The position numbers and the translations under genes are program-made. A DNA stretch of 62,454 nt, taken from the NCBI GenBank assembly GCA_003278345.1, contig QCFH01000007.1, positions 1 through 62,454 of the forward strand, written 5' to 3'. The DNA is from Prochlorococcus sp. AG-363-C02 (GTDB lineage Bacteria > Cyanobacteriota > Cyanobacteriia > PCC-6307 > Cyanobiaceae). The notes under the pieces are model-generated. The model did no database searches and was not told where the DNA came from. It saw only the letters and a list, made by a program, of their open reading frames with translations. This document shows, piece by piece, positions 47,818 through 58,000 of this stretch (positions are counted from its first letter, which is position 1; every line of letters starts with the position of its first letter).

Positions 47818-48224
47818 ATAGCGTCTCAAAGAATGCAGTTGTCTATTGTGGGACTGGAAGAAGAAAAACTTCCGTTGCGCGAGTTAGGTTGGTTCCTGGC
47901 AATGGCAAGATTACTATTAATGGTCGCCCGGGTGATCATTATTTGAATTTTAATCCTGCTTATATATCTTCAGTAAAAGCCCCATTGATTACTCTTGGTT
48001 TGGGTGATGCATATGATGTTTTAGTAAATGTTTATGGGGGGGGACTAACCGGGCAATCAGATGCTATTAAGCAAGGAGCAGCAAGAGCTCTATGTCAACT
48101 TTCTTCTGATAATCGTAAGCCCTTAAAAACTGAAGGTCATTTAAGCAGGGACCCTAGAGCTAAAGAAAGAAGAAAATATGGATTAAAGAAAGCGCGTAAA
48201 GCTCCTCAGTTCTCAAAACGCTAA
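47814..48224 (+). CDS. rpsI: 30S ribosomal protein S9
   Basis: S9's tail touches the P-site tRNA. 136 aa: [39 protein letters not shown] and the C-terminal [11 protein letters not shown]. The ATG overlaps the rplM stop (ATGA). Confidence 0.97.
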   Translation: MNSVSKNAVVYCGTGRRKTSVARVRLVPGNGKITINGRPGDHYLNFNPAYISSVKAPLITLGLGDAYDVLVNVYGGGLTGQSDAIKQGAARALCQLSSDNRKPLKTEGHLSRDPRAKERRKYGLKKARKAPQFSKR

Positions 48225-48261
48225 TTCTTCATTTATTTTTTCCTCATCACTATTAATTAAA

Positions 48262-48534
48262 ATGCCAAAAAAAGATATTCATCCAAAATGGTATCCAGAT
48301 GCAAAAGTTATTTGCAATGGAGAGGTTGTTATGACTACTGGTTCAACTCAACCAGAAATTCATGTAGATGTTTGGAGTGGTAATCATCCATTTTTTACAG
48401 GTACTCAAAAGATTCTTGATACAGAAGGAAGAGTAGATCGCTTTATGAGAAAGTATGGTATGGCTTCTCCTGATGAGGAATCTAAAAGTGATCAATCTAA
48501 AACTGATAGCAAAAAAGACTCATCGAAGAAGTAA
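48262..48534 (+). CDS. rpmE: 50S ribosomal protein L31, cysteine-poor form
   Basis: L31 bridges the subunits. 90 aa: MPKKDIHPKWYPDAKVICNG, TTGSTQPEIHVDVWSGNHPF and FTGTQKILDTEGRVDRFMRK. Only one Cys remains, so it is the zinc-free (C-) form. The Ser/Lys/Asp-rich C-terminal about 22 residues are an extension. Confidence 0.95.
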   Translation: MPKKDIHPKWYPDAKVICNGEVVMTTGSTQPEIHVDVWSGNHPFFTGTQKILDTEGRVDRFMRKYGMASPDEESKSDQSKTDSKKDSSKK

Positions 48535-48581
48535 TTCATTCTCAACATCATCACTATAAAAATATGCATAGTTGATGTGGT

Positions 48582-49679
48582 ATGGATACCTCAACCCTTA
48601 AATCAAGGTTAGAGACAGCGTCTGCAAGTTTTAAAAACTTGGAGATTCAACTTGCAGATCCTGATGTTTCTTCAGATCCAAAACGTCTTGAAACTATTGC
48701 AAGAGAAAGGGCCAAATTGGAACCTTTAGTTTTAGATTACGAAAAACTTAAATTGATAAATGCAGAATTTAAAGAGGCTAAAGAGTTATTGAGAGACAGT
48801 AAATCTGATAAAGAAATGGAATTATTAGCTCAAGAGGAGATTGAACGATTAGAAATCCTTGAAAAAGATTTGGTAAATAGATTGACTTTAGCTCTTTTAC
48901 CAAAGGACCCTAGAGATGAAAGAAGTGTAATGCTAGAGATTAGAGCTGGAGCGGGAGGAGATGAGGCATGTATATGGGCAGGAGATTTAGCTCGTATGTA
49001 TGAGCGTTATGGACTCAAAACTGGTTGGTCTGTTAAGCCAATTAGTTCAACAGAGGCTGATTTAGGAGGCTTTAGAGAATTAATTATTTCTGTAAAAGGT
49101 AAAGCAGTCTTTAGCCAATTAAAGTTTGAAGCAGGAGTTCATCGTGTTCAGCGTGTTCCTGCGACAGAATCTCAAGGCAGAGTTCATACTTCAACTGCAA
49201 CTGTTGCTGTAATGCCTGAAGCTGATCCAGTCGAAGTAAAATTAGATCCTACTGAGTTGGAAATTAGTACAGCAAGGTCTGGAGGTGCTGGAGGACAGAA
49301 TGTAAATAAAGTTGAAACTGCGGTTGATTTATTGCACAAACCAACTGGAATAAGGGTTTTTTGTACGCAAGAACGCTCTCAATTACAAAATAGAGAGAGA
49401 GCATTAGAGATTTTGAGAGCTAAATTATTGGAAAGGGAAATAGAGCAAGCTAATGCCCAAGAGAGGTCAGCAAGGTTGGCGCAAGTTGGAACTGGAGATA
49501 GAAGTGAAAAAATTCGTACATACAATTACAAAGATAACCGAACTACCGATCATCGTTTAGGAGTTAACTTCCCTTTGGAAAATGTCCTTCAAGGACATCT
49601 AGATGATCTTATTGGTGCTTGTATTGCAGAAGAGCAAAGATTAAAAATGGAAGAATTAGGAAATCAGTCTGAGGAATAA
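48582..49679 (+). CDS. prfA: Peptide chain release factor 1
   Basis: RF1 reads UAA and UAG and releases the peptide. 365 aa with the tripeptide anticodon region [17 protein letters not shown] (P-A-T) and the catalytic [18 protein letters not shown] with [17 protein letters not shown] near the C-terminus also fits RF1. It closes the ribosomal cluster, 47 nt after rpmE. Confidence 0.97.
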   Translation: MDTSTLKSRLETASASFKNLEIQLADPDVSSDPKRLETIARERAKLEPLVLDYEKLKLINAEFKEAKELLRDSKSDKEMELLAQEEIERLEILEKDLVNRLTLALLPKDPRDERSVMLEIRAGAGGDEACIWAGDLARMYERYGLKTGWSVKPISSTEADLGGFRELIISVKGKAVFSQLKFEAGVHRVQRVPATESQGRVHTSTATVAVMPEADPVEVKLDPTELEISTARSGGAGGQNVNKVETAVDLLHKPTGIRVFCTQERSQLQNRERALEILRAKLLEREIEQANAQERSARLAQVGTGDRSEKIRTYNYKDNRTTDHRLGVNFPLENVLQGHLDDLIGACIAEEQRLKMEELGNQSEE

Positions 49680-49688
49680 TTTTTTATT

Positions 49689-50195
49689 TTATTTGCTCCA
49701 ACCAATTACATATTTTTTCCATTCTTTATGATTTCCAGAGTTGATTTGTTTGCTGGTCTCAAAACTTAGATTGTTTAGTGGCTTATGAGGGTTTCTTTTT
49801 AAAGTCATACTTGCTTCTTTAGGAGTTCGACTTCCTTTCTTAATATTGCATGTAATACAGGCAGTAGTCACATTTTCCCATTTGTCTTCCCCGCCTCTAC
49901 TGCGAGGAATAACATGATCAATTGATAAATCATCACCTTTATAACCACAATATTGGCAGGAATAGTTATCTCTTTGGATTATATTTTTTCTGTTTAATGC
50001 CAACTCTCTATAAGGAACTTTTATAAAGTATCTAAGACGAATAACACTAGGTAGATTGATATCATGCCTTATTTTTCTGTTTGAATGCTCTTCCAAACTC
50101 TCCGCTTTACCTTTGAGCATCAACACTGCAGCTCTTCGCCAAGTGGTGATATTCAAAGGCTCATAGGATGCATTTAATACAAGAACCTGGCTCAT
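49689..50195 (-). CDS. HNH endonuclease family protein
   Basis: A 168-aa protein of the common cyanobacterial HNH type. It begins VLVLNASYEPLNITTWRRA, then NYSCQYCGYKGDDLSIDHVI with a CxxC and the HNH His, PRSRGGEDKWENVTTACITC with the central Asn and second CxxC, and NIKKGSRTPKEA. Function is unproven; no restriction-methylation partner lies nearby. It is convergent with prfA (9 nt) and divergent from alr. Confidence 0.9.
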   Translation of the reverse strand: MSQVLVLNASYEPLNITTWRRAAVLMLKGKAESLEEHSNRKIRHDINLPSVIRLRYFIKVPYRELALNRKNIIQRDNYSCQYCGYKGDDLSIDHVIPRSRGGEDKWENVTTACITCNIKKGSRTPKEASMTLKRNPHKPLNNLSFETSKQINSGNHKEWKKYVIGWSK

Positions 50196-50251
50196 GCCAG
50201 TTTATTGATTTTCGATCATCATAGTTGCATTAGAAGAATATTGCTTTACTA

Positions 50252-51412
50252 GTGATTAATAGTTCCATGCCTTTAAGCAATGCTGATCCTAAACAGAGAG
50301 CTTGGGTAGAAGTTTTTCCAAAGGCAATTCAAGCAAATACACGAAGAATTAGAAATTTTATTTCGGAAAATTGCTTGTTAATGGCTGTTGTGAAAGCAGA
50401 TGGGTATGGACATGGATCTGTCACAGTTGCTGAAGCTGCCTTGGCTGGTGGAGCAGAAAATTTGGGAGTAGCAACTTTGCAGGAGGCCCTAGATTTAAGA
50501 AAAGCAGGAATTAATTGCCCTATTCTTGTCCTTGGTAATTTGTTTAATAGTAAAGATTTAAAAATCTCTCTAAAGAAGGATTTAATGATTACATTAAGTA
50601 GTTCAAAGGAAGCATTTCTATGTCAGAAATTAGCTGAAGTGCAAAATAAGTTTTTTGATGTTCATATAAAGATCGATACAGGAATGACAAGATTAGGCTG
50701 TGATCCTGGACTTGCATTAAAACTTGTAGAGGTTGTAGATAGTCTTCCTAATATTCGCTTGAAAGGGATTTATAGCCACCTTGCTTTGGCAGATTGCGAG
50801 AATAATATTTACGCAGAATCTGTAACCAGTAGCCAGAAGGAAAAATTTGAATGCCTTCTATCTAATTTGAAATCGAGAAAGAAACCGTTTTGTAAGCACC
50901 TTGCAAATTCTGCAGCAACTTTAAGACATAAAGATCTTCATTTTGACATGGTTAGAGTTGGATTAGCTTTATATGGATACAGTCCTTTTTTAGATTTTCA
51001 AAATAACTTTGCGTTAGAACCAGCTTTAGCAGTAAGAGCACGAGTGACTCTTGTAAGGGATGTTCCAGCAGGAACTGGAGTTAGCTATGGGCATACATTT
51101 ACAACAAATAGACCAAGTCGTTTAGCAGTAGTTGGTATTGGATATGCAGATGGAATAAGCCGTTCCTTATCTGGAAAAATTTCTGTTTTAATAGATGGAA
51201 ACTTTTATCCTCAAGTTGGTTCAATTACTATGGATCAACTCGTGATTGATTTAACGGAAAAACCAGATGTTCAAGTTGGTAGTATTGTCACCCTGCTTGG
51301 TGTAGATGGATATTCAGTTATTACTCCATATCAATGGAGCGAGATAACAGGATCTATTCCTTGGGAAATTTTGTGCGGATTTAAATACCGCCTTCCTAGG
51401 GTTGTCATCTGA
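50252..51412 (+). CDS. alr: Alanine racemase
   Basis: A PLP enzyme that makes D-alanine for peptidoglycan. 386 aa: MAVVKADGYGHGSVTVAEAA carries the PLP lysine, DIHIKIDTGMTRLG-like DVHIKIDTGMTRLGCDP, GVSYGHTFTTNRPSRLAVVG holds the catalytic Tyr, and YADGISRSLSG and SITMDQLVIDLT follow. The ATG at 50252 gives a normal length; a later ATG (SSMPLSNAD) is an alternative. Confidence 0.96.
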   Translation: MINSSMPLSNADPKQRAWVEVFPKAIQANTRRIRNFISENCLLMAVVKADGYGHGSVTVAEAALAGGAENLGVATLQEALDLRKAGINCPILVLGNLFNSKDLKISLKKDLMITLSSSKEAFLCQKLAEVQNKFFDVHIKIDTGMTRLGCDPGLALKLVEVVDSLPNIRLKGIYSHLALADCENNIYAESVTSSQKEKFECLLSNLKSRKKPFCKHLANSAATLRHKDLHFDMVRVGLALYGYSPFLDFQNNFALEPALAVRARVTLVRDVPAGTGVSYGHTFTTNRPSRLAVVGIGYADGISRSLSGKISVLIDGNFYPQVGSITMDQLVIDLTEKPDVQVGSIVTLLGVDGYSVITPYQWSEITGSIPWEILCGFKYRLPRVVI

Positions 51413-51479
51413 TATTCCTGAAGATTCAGCTCAATTTCTTTTAATTTACTGTTTGTCTTGATAAGGTGTTGATGCTACT

Positions 51480-51568
51480 GGAGAGGTGGCTGAGTGGTTG
51501 AAAGCGGCTCCCTGCTAAGGAGTTACAGGAGGCAACTCTTGTCGAGGGTTCGAATCCCTCCCTCTCCG
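51480..51568 (+). tRNA. tRNA-Ser (GCT)
   Basis: An 89-nt class II tRNA with acceptor GGAGAGG / CCTCTCC, a long variable arm, anticodon loop CTGCTAA (anticodon GCT) and T arm GAGGGTTCGAATCCCTC. Discriminator G73. CCA is not encoded. Confidence 0.97.
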
Positions 51569-51646
51569 TTTTAAGAGTTCTTAGTGATTTCTAATTTCCT
51601 TGAAACCAAAGTAAACTTATTAAAAGTTAGAATCTTTTAATTGTGT

Positions 51647-51698
51647 GCATTAAAAATACCTGAGCAGGGTTAAATTCCTGCTCAGGTATTTTTAATGC
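51647..51698. terminator. Bidirectional terminator, perfect 22-bp inverted repeat
   Basis: Bases 51647-51668 and 51677-51698 are perfectly complementary over 22 bp around an 8-nt loop (GTTAAATT). The core GC part is CCTGAGCAGG; the outer part is A/T-rich, giving a T-run on both strands. It ends transcription from tRNA-Ser and from psaL. Confidence 0.9.
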
Positions 51699-51714
51699 TA
51701 TTTAATTAACAAAG

Positions 51715-52314
51715 TTACCCTGCGGCCCAAACTCCTTTAACAATAGGCATTATCGTATCCAAATGAAGAGTTCCGCATAGTAACCATGCAAAAACTGCTC
51801 CGCCGCAACCTCCTAGCCAGAAACCACTAGTGAAATCTGCCCAACCAGAACGAGTAAATAAATCCGATGGAGGATTGTTAATTGTGCAATCTGATGGCTG
51901 AATATTTGGATCTTTTCCTGGTGCATTATATAAAACTAATAAAGCTGTAAGAATATGTACTGCTCCAATAGTTCCAAGCAAACCTGCGGTTAGAGCAAAG
52001 TCTGTATTCCTTAGAGGCCCTGTCATTGCGTAAGGACCATAAAGTAAATAGCCAAAAGCTGCTCCGATTTCTAGGCCTCTAAAATTTGGAGAAAGACCTT
52101 CTCTATAGAAAGGAAGATTATTCAAAAAAGCTTTTGTGAAATAACCACTATTCACAGGTGTTTCTAAATTGCCAACACATGGATCAGAAACGGGGTTTAC
52201 TGCCCATTGATCGACAATTCCGATGTCACCAGGGCGAACTGAGCTGTCAACGTATTTCTCGTTGAATTTTACAGGTTCAGCTGACTTTAAATAGGGGTCT
52301 TGAAATTCAGTCAT
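51715..52314 (-). CDS. psaL: Photosystem I subunit XI (PsaL)
   Basis: PsaL is the membrane subunit that holds PSI trimers together. 199 aa. Seen are [54 protein letters not shown] and [20 protein letters not shown], with three hydrophobic helices. psaI lies just upstream on the same strand with 45 nt between, so psaI-psaL is one unit. Confidence 0.98.
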   Translation of the reverse strand: MTEFQDPYLKSAEPVKFNEKYVDSSVRPGDIGIVDQWAVNPVSDPCVGNLETPVNSGYFTKAFLNNLPFYREGLSPNFRGLEIGAAFGYLLYGPYAMTGPLRNTDFALTAGLLGTIGAVHILTALLVLYNAPGKDPNIQPSDCTINNPPSDLFTRSGWADFTSGFWLGGCGGAVFAWLLCGTLHLDTIMPIVKGVWAAG

Positions 52315-52359
52315 GGGCGTATAAAGAACTTTGTTGACTTAAAGAGCAAAAAATTGTTG

Positions 52360-52476
52360 TCAGTCGGTTGCTGTTATGTAGCGACCAATGAGAACAATAA
52401 ATACTGCAGGTGTTACTAACCCTATAAGAGGGACAAAAACAGCTGGAAGCCAGGTAGCGGCAAAATCGCTAGACAT
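52360..52476 (-). CDS. psaI: Photosystem I subunit VIII (PsaI)
   Basis: A 38-aa single-span PSI subunit that supports PsaL binding. MSSDFAATWLPAVFVPLIGL opens the protein and the pattern LP-x-x-FVPLxGLxxPAxxxxLxxxYI matches PsaI. The gene is too short for many ORF finders. ATG at 52476. Confidence 0.94.
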   Translation of the reverse strand: MSSDFAATWLPAVFVPLIGLVTPAVFIVLIGRYITATD

Positions 52477-52602
52477 TGGACATAACAAAAGATCCACCAT
52501 TACTGTATAGAATTAACGAGTAATAGATGCATAAAGCTCTCATTGGTGACATAAAAGTTCAATCCAATCAGAATCCGTTTCACTCCCATTTGCCCTGAGA
52601 AC

Positions 52603-53070
52603 ATGAATCAATTTTTTGCAGCTGGTGCATTGGTAGTAATTACTGTGATGCTTTGGGGAATAGGTAAAAAACCTAAAACCCTTTTGGACAAAGGAATCTC
52701 TACAGTAATTTCAATAAATACCCCTTCTTTAGTTCAATCAATTGATCCAACTCTTAGGCCTGCAGGCCTAAATAATTCTGTAAAAAGATCATTCAATGCT
52801 CCTCTTACCAGAAGAGAGAAATTTGAATTGAGGCGTCATTTAAAGCAACTAATTATATCTGTTCCTGATCAAAGATTGAATGCAATTGAAATAGCGGGGG
52901 AGTGGGGTGATAGATCTGTAATTCCAATATTAAGGCTTGGTTTAAGGGATATGGATCGCCGGGTTGTAATACAAGCAGCCAAAGCAATTGCTAAATTTAA
53001 AAACAAATCTATAACTCCTAACAAGAAAAAAGCAATTAGTCACCCTCCGAACGTTTTCCTAATGCGATAA
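52603..53070 (+). CDS. HEAT-repeat-like hypothetical protein with N-terminal membrane helix
   Basis: A 155-aa protein. One hydrophobic helix (about 4-20) is followed by a Ser/Thr/Pro linker and a helical region (about 70-135) with RLNAIEIAGEWGDRSVIPIL and RDMDRRVVIQAAKAIAKFK, which reads as about one and a half HEAT repeats. It starts divergently from psaI and its last 31 nt overlap the convergent glycosyltransferase. Function unknown; association with PSI is only suggested by position. Confidence 0.6.
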   Translation: MNQFFAAGALVVITVMLWGIGKKPKTLLDKGISTVISINTPSLVQSIDPTLRPAGLNNSVKRSFNAPLTRREKFELRRHLKQLIISVPDQRLNAIEIAGEWGDRSVIPILRLGLRDMDRRVVIQAAKAIAKFKNKSITPNKKKAISHPPNVFLMR

Positions 53071-53990
53071 ATAGGACGTCCTTGACTTTCGTGGTATGTA
53101 CGGATTTGTAATTCGCCTAATAGTCCAAAACAAAATAACTGCACACCAGCAATTCCAACTATTAGTGCAAAGTTTAGAAGGGGTCTGTTACCAATATCCT
53201 CTCCTAGAACTTTCATTGTTAGAAGGTAAATACTAGTTATAGAACTTATGAGTATTGCAATAATTCCACCAAATCCAAAAACATACATTGGCCTTGTTAA
53301 GAATCTATTTAGAAACCAGACTGTTAATAAGTCCATCATTACTCTAAAAGTTCTATCAATTCCATATTTGCTTAGGCCATGCTTTCTTGGTCTATGATTG
53401 ACTTTAATTTCCGTAATTCGAGCTCCTTCAATATTTGCTAATACAGGTAAGAAACGATGAAGTTCTCCATAAAGTTTCATATCTGCAAGTATTTCACTAC
53501 GAAATGCTTTTAAAGAACAGCCATAATCATTTAAATGAATTCCAGTTACCTTTCTTATTAATTTATTTGCAATTTTTGAAGGAATTTTTCTACTGATTTC
53601 TGAATCCTTACGGTCATGTCTCCAGCCACAGACAAGATCAAAACCTTCATTTAATTTATTTATAAGTAAGGGTATATCGGCAGGGTCATTTTGAAGGTCT
53701 CCATCAATGCTAACTATGATATCTCCATTTGAAATATCAAAACCTGCTGCCATTGCAGCTGTCTGACCATAATTCTTCCTAAGTAAAACACATATTAATT
53801 CTGGTATATGTTTGCTTAATTCTTCTAAAACATCCGCACTTCTATCTTTTGATCCATCATTAACTAAAACTATTTCGAAGCTTTCTTTATAATTTCTCAT
53901 GGTTTTTATTACTTCCTTAACTAATTGAGGAATACTTTCTTCTTCGTTAAAGATCGGAATTACAATAGATACTTGAACTTTCTTTTTCAT
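53040..53990 (-). CDS. Family 2 glycosyltransferase, DPM1/GtrB-like
   Basis: A 316-aa enzyme that probably transfers a sugar onto a polyprenyl phosphate at the inner membrane. The N-terminal GT-A domain has SIVIPIFNEEESIPQLVKEV, LVNDGSKDRSADVLEELS, ALRKNYGQTAAMAAG-like LLRKNYGQTAAMAAGFD and DGDLQNDPADIPLL with the DxD-like acid. Two C-terminal membrane helices (about 232-258 and 268-294) are typical of GtrB/ArnC-type enzymes. The 3' end overlaps the HEAT-like gene by 31 nt. Confidence 0.88.
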   Translation of the reverse strand: MKKKVQVSIVIPIFNEEESIPQLVKEVIKTMRNYKESFEIVLVNDGSKDRSADVLEELSKHIPELICVLLRKNYGQTAAMAAGFDISNGDIIVSIDGDLQNDPADIPLLINKLNEGFDLVCGWRHDRKDSEISRKIPSKIANKLIRKVTGIHLNDYGCSLKAFRSEILADMKLYGELHRFLPVLANIEGARITEIKVNHRPRKHGLSKYGIDRTFRVMMDLLTVWFLNRFLTRPMYVFGFGGIIAILISSITSIYLLTMKVLGEDIGNRPLLNFALIVGIAGVQLFCFGLLGELQIRTYHESQGRPIYRIRKTFGG

Positions 53991-54021
53991 TTTATTAATC
54001 CATTAATGGTAATGGCTAGGT

Positions 54022-54777
54022 TCATGATTGATCTACTTCAGTTCCATCATGACAACTTTCAATTCTACCTGCTCCTCGCAAAATCGATTTATAATAAAAG
54101 GATATAGAATCTTTGCTTATTATTTTTAAATTATCTATCCCTATACCATTCCTTCCATTTTCTATTCCAGAACTATGCCAATAGTAACCTTCATCTATAT
54201 AGATTGCAACGTGGGAGCATCTTTTATCATTGCCAAAAAATAATAAATCTCCTGGAATAATTCCTTCTAATGTGTATTTATTAAATTCGATCTTGGTGCA
54301 GAATTTTTCCTGCTGGTATGCATCTCTTGGGATCCAAATATTTTTTAAAGAAAATGCAGTTTGAATTAAACCTGAACAGTCAAAGTTTGGTCCAAATGTT
54401 CCGCCCCATAAATAATAATTAGTTTTTTTAGAAGCTCTTTCTACCCAGTCAAGAATCTGAGGAATTTGCATGCAAATCTCTTTTTTAGAAAATAATATTG
54501 GCTGCCAATTATATATTTGCTTAACTTGCGCTTGAATTTCTTTTAATTCTAACCAACAAATATATCCATCCTCAAGAAGTTTGACTTTTACTCTTTGGCT
54601 TGATTCAAATGCATTATTTTTGGGATAATCTTTAATCTCCAATTTTCTTCCAGCAATTATTTCGGTTGCAAGTTCATTGCTTTCAATATTTTTATATCCA
54701 TTAATATTATTATTTAACAACCACTTTGTTCCAGGAATAAAAATGTTTTTTTCGGAATTTTGCTTCAGTTCAGACAT
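54022..54777 (-). CDS. NlpC/P60-family peptidoglycan endopeptidase
   Basis: A 251-aa cysteine peptidase expected to cut cell-wall peptides (D-gamma-Glu to diamino acid). The C-terminal NlpC/P60 domain shows YLWGGTFGPNFDCSGLIQTA with catalytic Cys134, CSHVAIYIDEGYYWHSSG with His189 and His201, and GDLLFFGND. Residues about 20-85 read as an SH3b-like domain (RVKVKLLEDGYICWLELKE). No signal peptide is visible, so export is unclear. It is next to the glycosyltransferase and divergent from the serine hydrolase. Confidence 0.85.
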   Translation of the reverse strand: MSELKQNSEKNIFIPGTKWLLNNNINGYKNIESNELATEIIAGRKLEIKDYPKNNAFESSQRVKVKLLEDGYICWLELKEIQAQVKQIYNWQPILFSKKEICMQIPQILDWVERASKKTNYYLWGGTFGPNFDCSGLIQTAFSLKNIWIPRDAYQQEKFCTKIEFNKYTLEGIIPGDLLFFGNDKRCSHVAIYIDEGYYWHSSGIENGRNGIGIDNLKIISKDSISFYYKSILRGAGRIESCHDGTEVDQS

Positions 54778-54795
54778 TGATTAAATAAGATTGCG

Positions 54796-55689
54796 ATGAG
54801 TTTCTACCTTCATGATTCTGAAATGGAATCCTTTATATGCAAATTAATAGATAGATTTGCAAATGAAGGACGACCTAATCTTCATAATAATCTTGCTTTA
54901 ACTTGGATTATTTATCAAGGAAATAACCCAGAGGCATCAAGTGGAATTGGAGCTAGCTTTTCGGGAGACAAACTTATATATCCTGCGAGTGTAGTCAAAT
55001 TATTTTATGCATGTGCTGTAGAAAATTGGTTAAGCAAAGACCTTCTAATTGATTCTCAGGAGTTGCGTAGAGCTATGTATGAAATGATTGTTAATTCCAG
55101 CAATGATGCAACTAGCTTTATAGTTGATCTTCTTACAGCTACAAATAGTGGTCCATCCTTGTATTCAAAAAGATGGGAAATTTGGAAGAAGCAGAGGAAT
55201 GTTATTAATGATTGGCTTTATAGTTTAAAGGTAAGTGAATTTAAATCTATCAATTGCTGCCAAAAGACTTGGAATGATGGTCCTTTTGGCCGAGATTATG
55301 ATTTTTATGGCGCTAAAAATCATAATAGAAATGCTTTAACTACGCATGCCACAGCTAAATTATTAGAACTTCTAATGACAGGCTCTTTGCTCAAGCAAAG
55401 AGCAACCGAAAACGTGAAGAAATTGCTTTCTAGATCTTTAGATCGAGTAATACTGAAATCTGATCCTGATAACCAGATTGATGGATTCCTTGGGGAAGGA
55501 TTGTCAAAAGGCACGCAATTATGGAGTAAAGCAGGTCTTATGAGTGAAGCTAGAAATGATGCATCTTGGTTTATTACGCCTGAAGGTAAAACAATGCTTT
55601 TGATTGTTTTTTCTCAAGGGAAAGATTTGGCTAAAGATAATTACTTATTGCCTGCATTGTCTAATGAATTAAGTAATTGGATTAGATAA
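54796..55689 (+). CDS. Beta-lactamase-like serine hydrolase (penicillin-binding family)
   Basis: A 297-aa protein with the SxxK motif in YPASVVKLFYA (Ser65, Lys68), an SxN-type motif VNSSNDATSFIVD (Ser101-Asn103) and a late WSKAGLMSEARND where K-A-G replaces K-T-G. These three match the class A beta-lactamase fold (Beta-lactamase2). It may be a D,D-peptidase rather than a resistance enzyme. No clear signal peptide is seen. It starts 18 nt from the divergent NlpC/P60 gene. Confidence 0.8.
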   Translation: MSFYLHDSEMESFICKLIDRFANEGRPNLHNNLALTWIIYQGNNPEASSGIGASFSGDKLIYPASVVKLFYACAVENWLSKDLLIDSQELRRAMYEMIVNSSNDATSFIVDLLTATNSGPSLYSKRWEIWKKQRNVINDWLYSLKVSEFKSINCCQKTWNDGPFGRDYDFYGAKNHNRNALTTHATAKLLELLMTGSLLKQRATENVKKLLSRSLDRVILKSDPDNQIDGFLGEGLSKGTQLWSKAGLMSEARNDASWFITPEGKTMLLIVFSQGKDLAKDNYLLPALSNELSNWIR

Positions 55690-55695
55690 TAAAAT

Positions 55696-55720
55696 ACCCG
55701 CCAGCGCTGAGCTGACGGGT
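55696..55720. terminator. Hairpin between the serine hydrolase gene and psaB
   Basis: ACCCGCCAGC (55696-55705) pairs with GCTGACGGGT (55711-55720), with one mismatch, around GCTGA. T-rich flanks follow on both sides, suiting a bidirectional terminator for psaAB and the convergent gene. Confidence 0.8.
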
Positions 55721-55752
55721 AAGACCTTTCCTTTTAACTCTGAGAATTATAT

Positions 55753-57981
55753 TTATCCAAATTTACCTGAAGTCGAAGCAATCACAAAAGCACCAAAGGT
55801 TACAAAGTTACCCACTGTGAAATGTGTTAATCCGACCAGTCTTGCTTGAACAATAGATAGTGCTACTGGCTTATCTCTCCAACCAACAAGGTTTGCAATT
55901 GGAGTACGTTGATGAGCCCAAACAAGAGTTTCAATTAACTCTTGCCAATAGCCTCTCCAAGATATCAAGAACATGAAACCTGTTGCCCAAATTAAATGTC
56001 CAAACAGGAACATCCATGCCCAAGGAGACAGTGCATTAACTCCAAATGGGTTGTATCCATTAATTAACTGAGAACTATTCAGCCAAAGATAATCTCTGAA
56101 CCATCCCATCAGGTAAGTACCTGACTCGTTAAATTGAGCAACATTACCCTGCCAAATTGTTAGATGCTTCCAATGCCAATAGAAAGTAATCCAAGCAATA
56201 GTATTAAGCGCCCAGAACATTGCAAGGTATGTTGCATCCCAAGCTGAACTATCACATGTTCCTCCTCTTCCAGGACCATCACAAGGGAATGCATAGCCAA
56301 AATCCTTTTTGTCAGGAATTAGCTTTGAACCTCTTGCATCAAGTGCACCTTTTATAAGGATTAAAGCAGTTGTATGAAGACCAAGCGCAATAGCATGATG
56401 AACCAAGAAATCGGCAGGACCAATAGGTAAGAAGTTAGTAAATGCATCTTGCCTATTTATCATGTCCATCCAATAGTGATTGCCAGGCATACTATTTGCT
56501 GCCAACGTTGCTGAACTATTTGCATTAGCTAGCAGAGCGTTAATTCCGTACATAACTTTCCCGCTGAACGCCTGAAGTGCTTGAGCAAAAACAGGTTCAA
56601 CAAGTATCTGCTTTTCCGGATTACCGAAAGCAACAACAACATCATTATGAACGTATATTCCAAGAGTATGGAATCCTAAAAGCATTGTTACCCAACTTAA
56701 GTGGCTAATTAGTGCTTCTTTTGTTTCTAAAACTCTTGCAAGAACATTACCTTTGTTTAGTTCAGGATCATAGTCTCTAACAAAGAATATTGCTCCGTGA
56801 GAAAACGCTCCAACCATCAAGAACATTGCTATGTATTGATGGTGTGTGTATAAGGCCGATTGAGTAGTGTAATCCCTAGCTATGAATGCATAAGAAGGAA
56901 GAGCACCCATATGCTGAGCAACTAAACTGCATGCAGCCCCTAGTGAAGCCAGGGCAAGTCCAAGTTGGAAATGGAGTGAATTGTTAACTGTCTCAAATAT
57001 TCCATCGTGGTTAACTCCAAAATGACCTGTATGAGGATCATTTGGATTACTTGTGTTGTGTGCTTCAGTTATTTCTTTAAGGCTATGACCAATGCCAAAT
57101 GTATTTCTATACATATGGCCAGCAATGATAAACATTACACCAATTGCCACATGATGATGGGCAATATCAGTTAGCCAAAGAGATTCACTTTGAGGATGAA
57201 GTCCACCTAAGAATGTAAATATTGCTGTTCCAGCTCCTTGTGTAGTGCCAAATACAGCATCTACAGAGTCTGGGTTTTGTGCGTATGCTCCCCAATTCAA
57301 AGAGAAAAATGGAGCAAGGCCTTCAGGGTGAGGAAGAACACTTAACCAGTTGTCCCAGCCTACATGCTGACCGCGTGATTCAGGAATTGCAACATGAACT
57401 AAGTGACCTGTCCAAGCAATACTGCTAAAGCCAAATAGAACGGCCAAGTGATGATTTAATTGAGCTTCTGCATTTTTAAACCATGCCAAGGAGGGCCTGA
57501 ACTTTGGCTGAAGATGCAACCAGCCGGCAAATAACAACCAGCAAACAAGAATGTTTAAGAAAATGGCACCTTGGAAAAGCTGTTCATTTGTTCTCATACC
57601 AATGGTGTACCACCAATGGTAAAGACCAGAATAAGCAATGTTTACAGGTGATGTTGCCCCTGCTTGAGTTAAGGCATCAGTAAGACCTTGACCAAAGTGG
57701 GGGTCCCAGATTGCATGAGCAATTGGGCGAATATGCAGTGGATCTGTAACCCACTGTTCAAAGTTGCCCTGCCAGGCGATATGGAACAGGTTTCCTGCAA
57801 CCCATAAGCCAATAATGGCTAAATGACCGAAGTGAGTAGCGAAAAGCTTTTGATAAAGCTGCTCCTCGGACATTCCGTCATGACTTTCAAAGTCATGAGC
57901 GGTTGCGATGCCGTACCAAATACGGCGGGTTGTAGGGTCCTGTGCCAGACCCTGGCTGAACGATGGAAATTTCGTTGCCAT
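55753..57981 (-). CDS. psaB: Photosystem I P700 apoprotein A2
   Basis: PsaB and PsaA form the PSI core that binds P700, most chlorophyll and cluster Fx. 742 aa, eleven membrane helices. It begins [20 protein letters not shown]. The Fx loop [19 protein letters not shown] supplies two cysteines of the shared [4Fe-4S] cluster. The gene starts 19 nt after psaA ends, so the two are cotranscribed. Confidence 0.99.
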   Translation of the reverse strand: MATKFPSFSQGLAQDPTTRRIWYGIATAHDFESHDGMSEEQLYQKLFATHFGHLAIIGLWVAGNLFHIAWQGNFEQWVTDPLHIRPIAHAIWDPHFGQGLTDALTQAGATSPVNIAYSGLYHWWYTIGMRTNEQLFQGAIFLNILVCWLLFAGWLHLQPKFRPSLAWFKNAEAQLNHHLAVLFGFSSIAWTGHLVHVAIPESRGQHVGWDNWLSVLPHPEGLAPFFSLNWGAYAQNPDSVDAVFGTTQGAGTAIFTFLGGLHPQSESLWLTDIAHHHVAIGVMFIIAGHMYRNTFGIGHSLKEITEAHNTSNPNDPHTGHFGVNHDGIFETVNNSLHFQLGLALASLGAACSLVAQHMGALPSYAFIARDYTTQSALYTHHQYIAMFLMVGAFSHGAIFFVRDYDPELNKGNVLARVLETKEALISHLSWVTMLLGFHTLGIYVHNDVVVAFGNPEKQILVEPVFAQALQAFSGKVMYGINALLANANSSATLAANSMPGNHYWMDMINRQDAFTNFLPIGPADFLVHHAIALGLHTTALILIKGALDARGSKLIPDKKDFGYAFPCDGPGRGGTCDSSAWDATYLAMFWALNTIAWITFYWHWKHLTIWQGNVAQFNESGTYLMGWFRDYLWLNSSQLINGYNPFGVNALSPWAWMFLFGHLIWATGFMFLISWRGYWQELIETLVWAHQRTPIANLVGWRDKPVALSIVQARLVGLTHFTVGNFVTFGAFVIASTSGKFG

Positions 57982-58000
57982 GAAAGAGTCAGGAAAGGTT

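Noticed and set aside
54796-55689. Antibiotic-resistance beta-lactamase
   Set aside because: The KTG box is KAG and there is no signal peptide. The chromosomal core context suggests a wall-related hydrolase.
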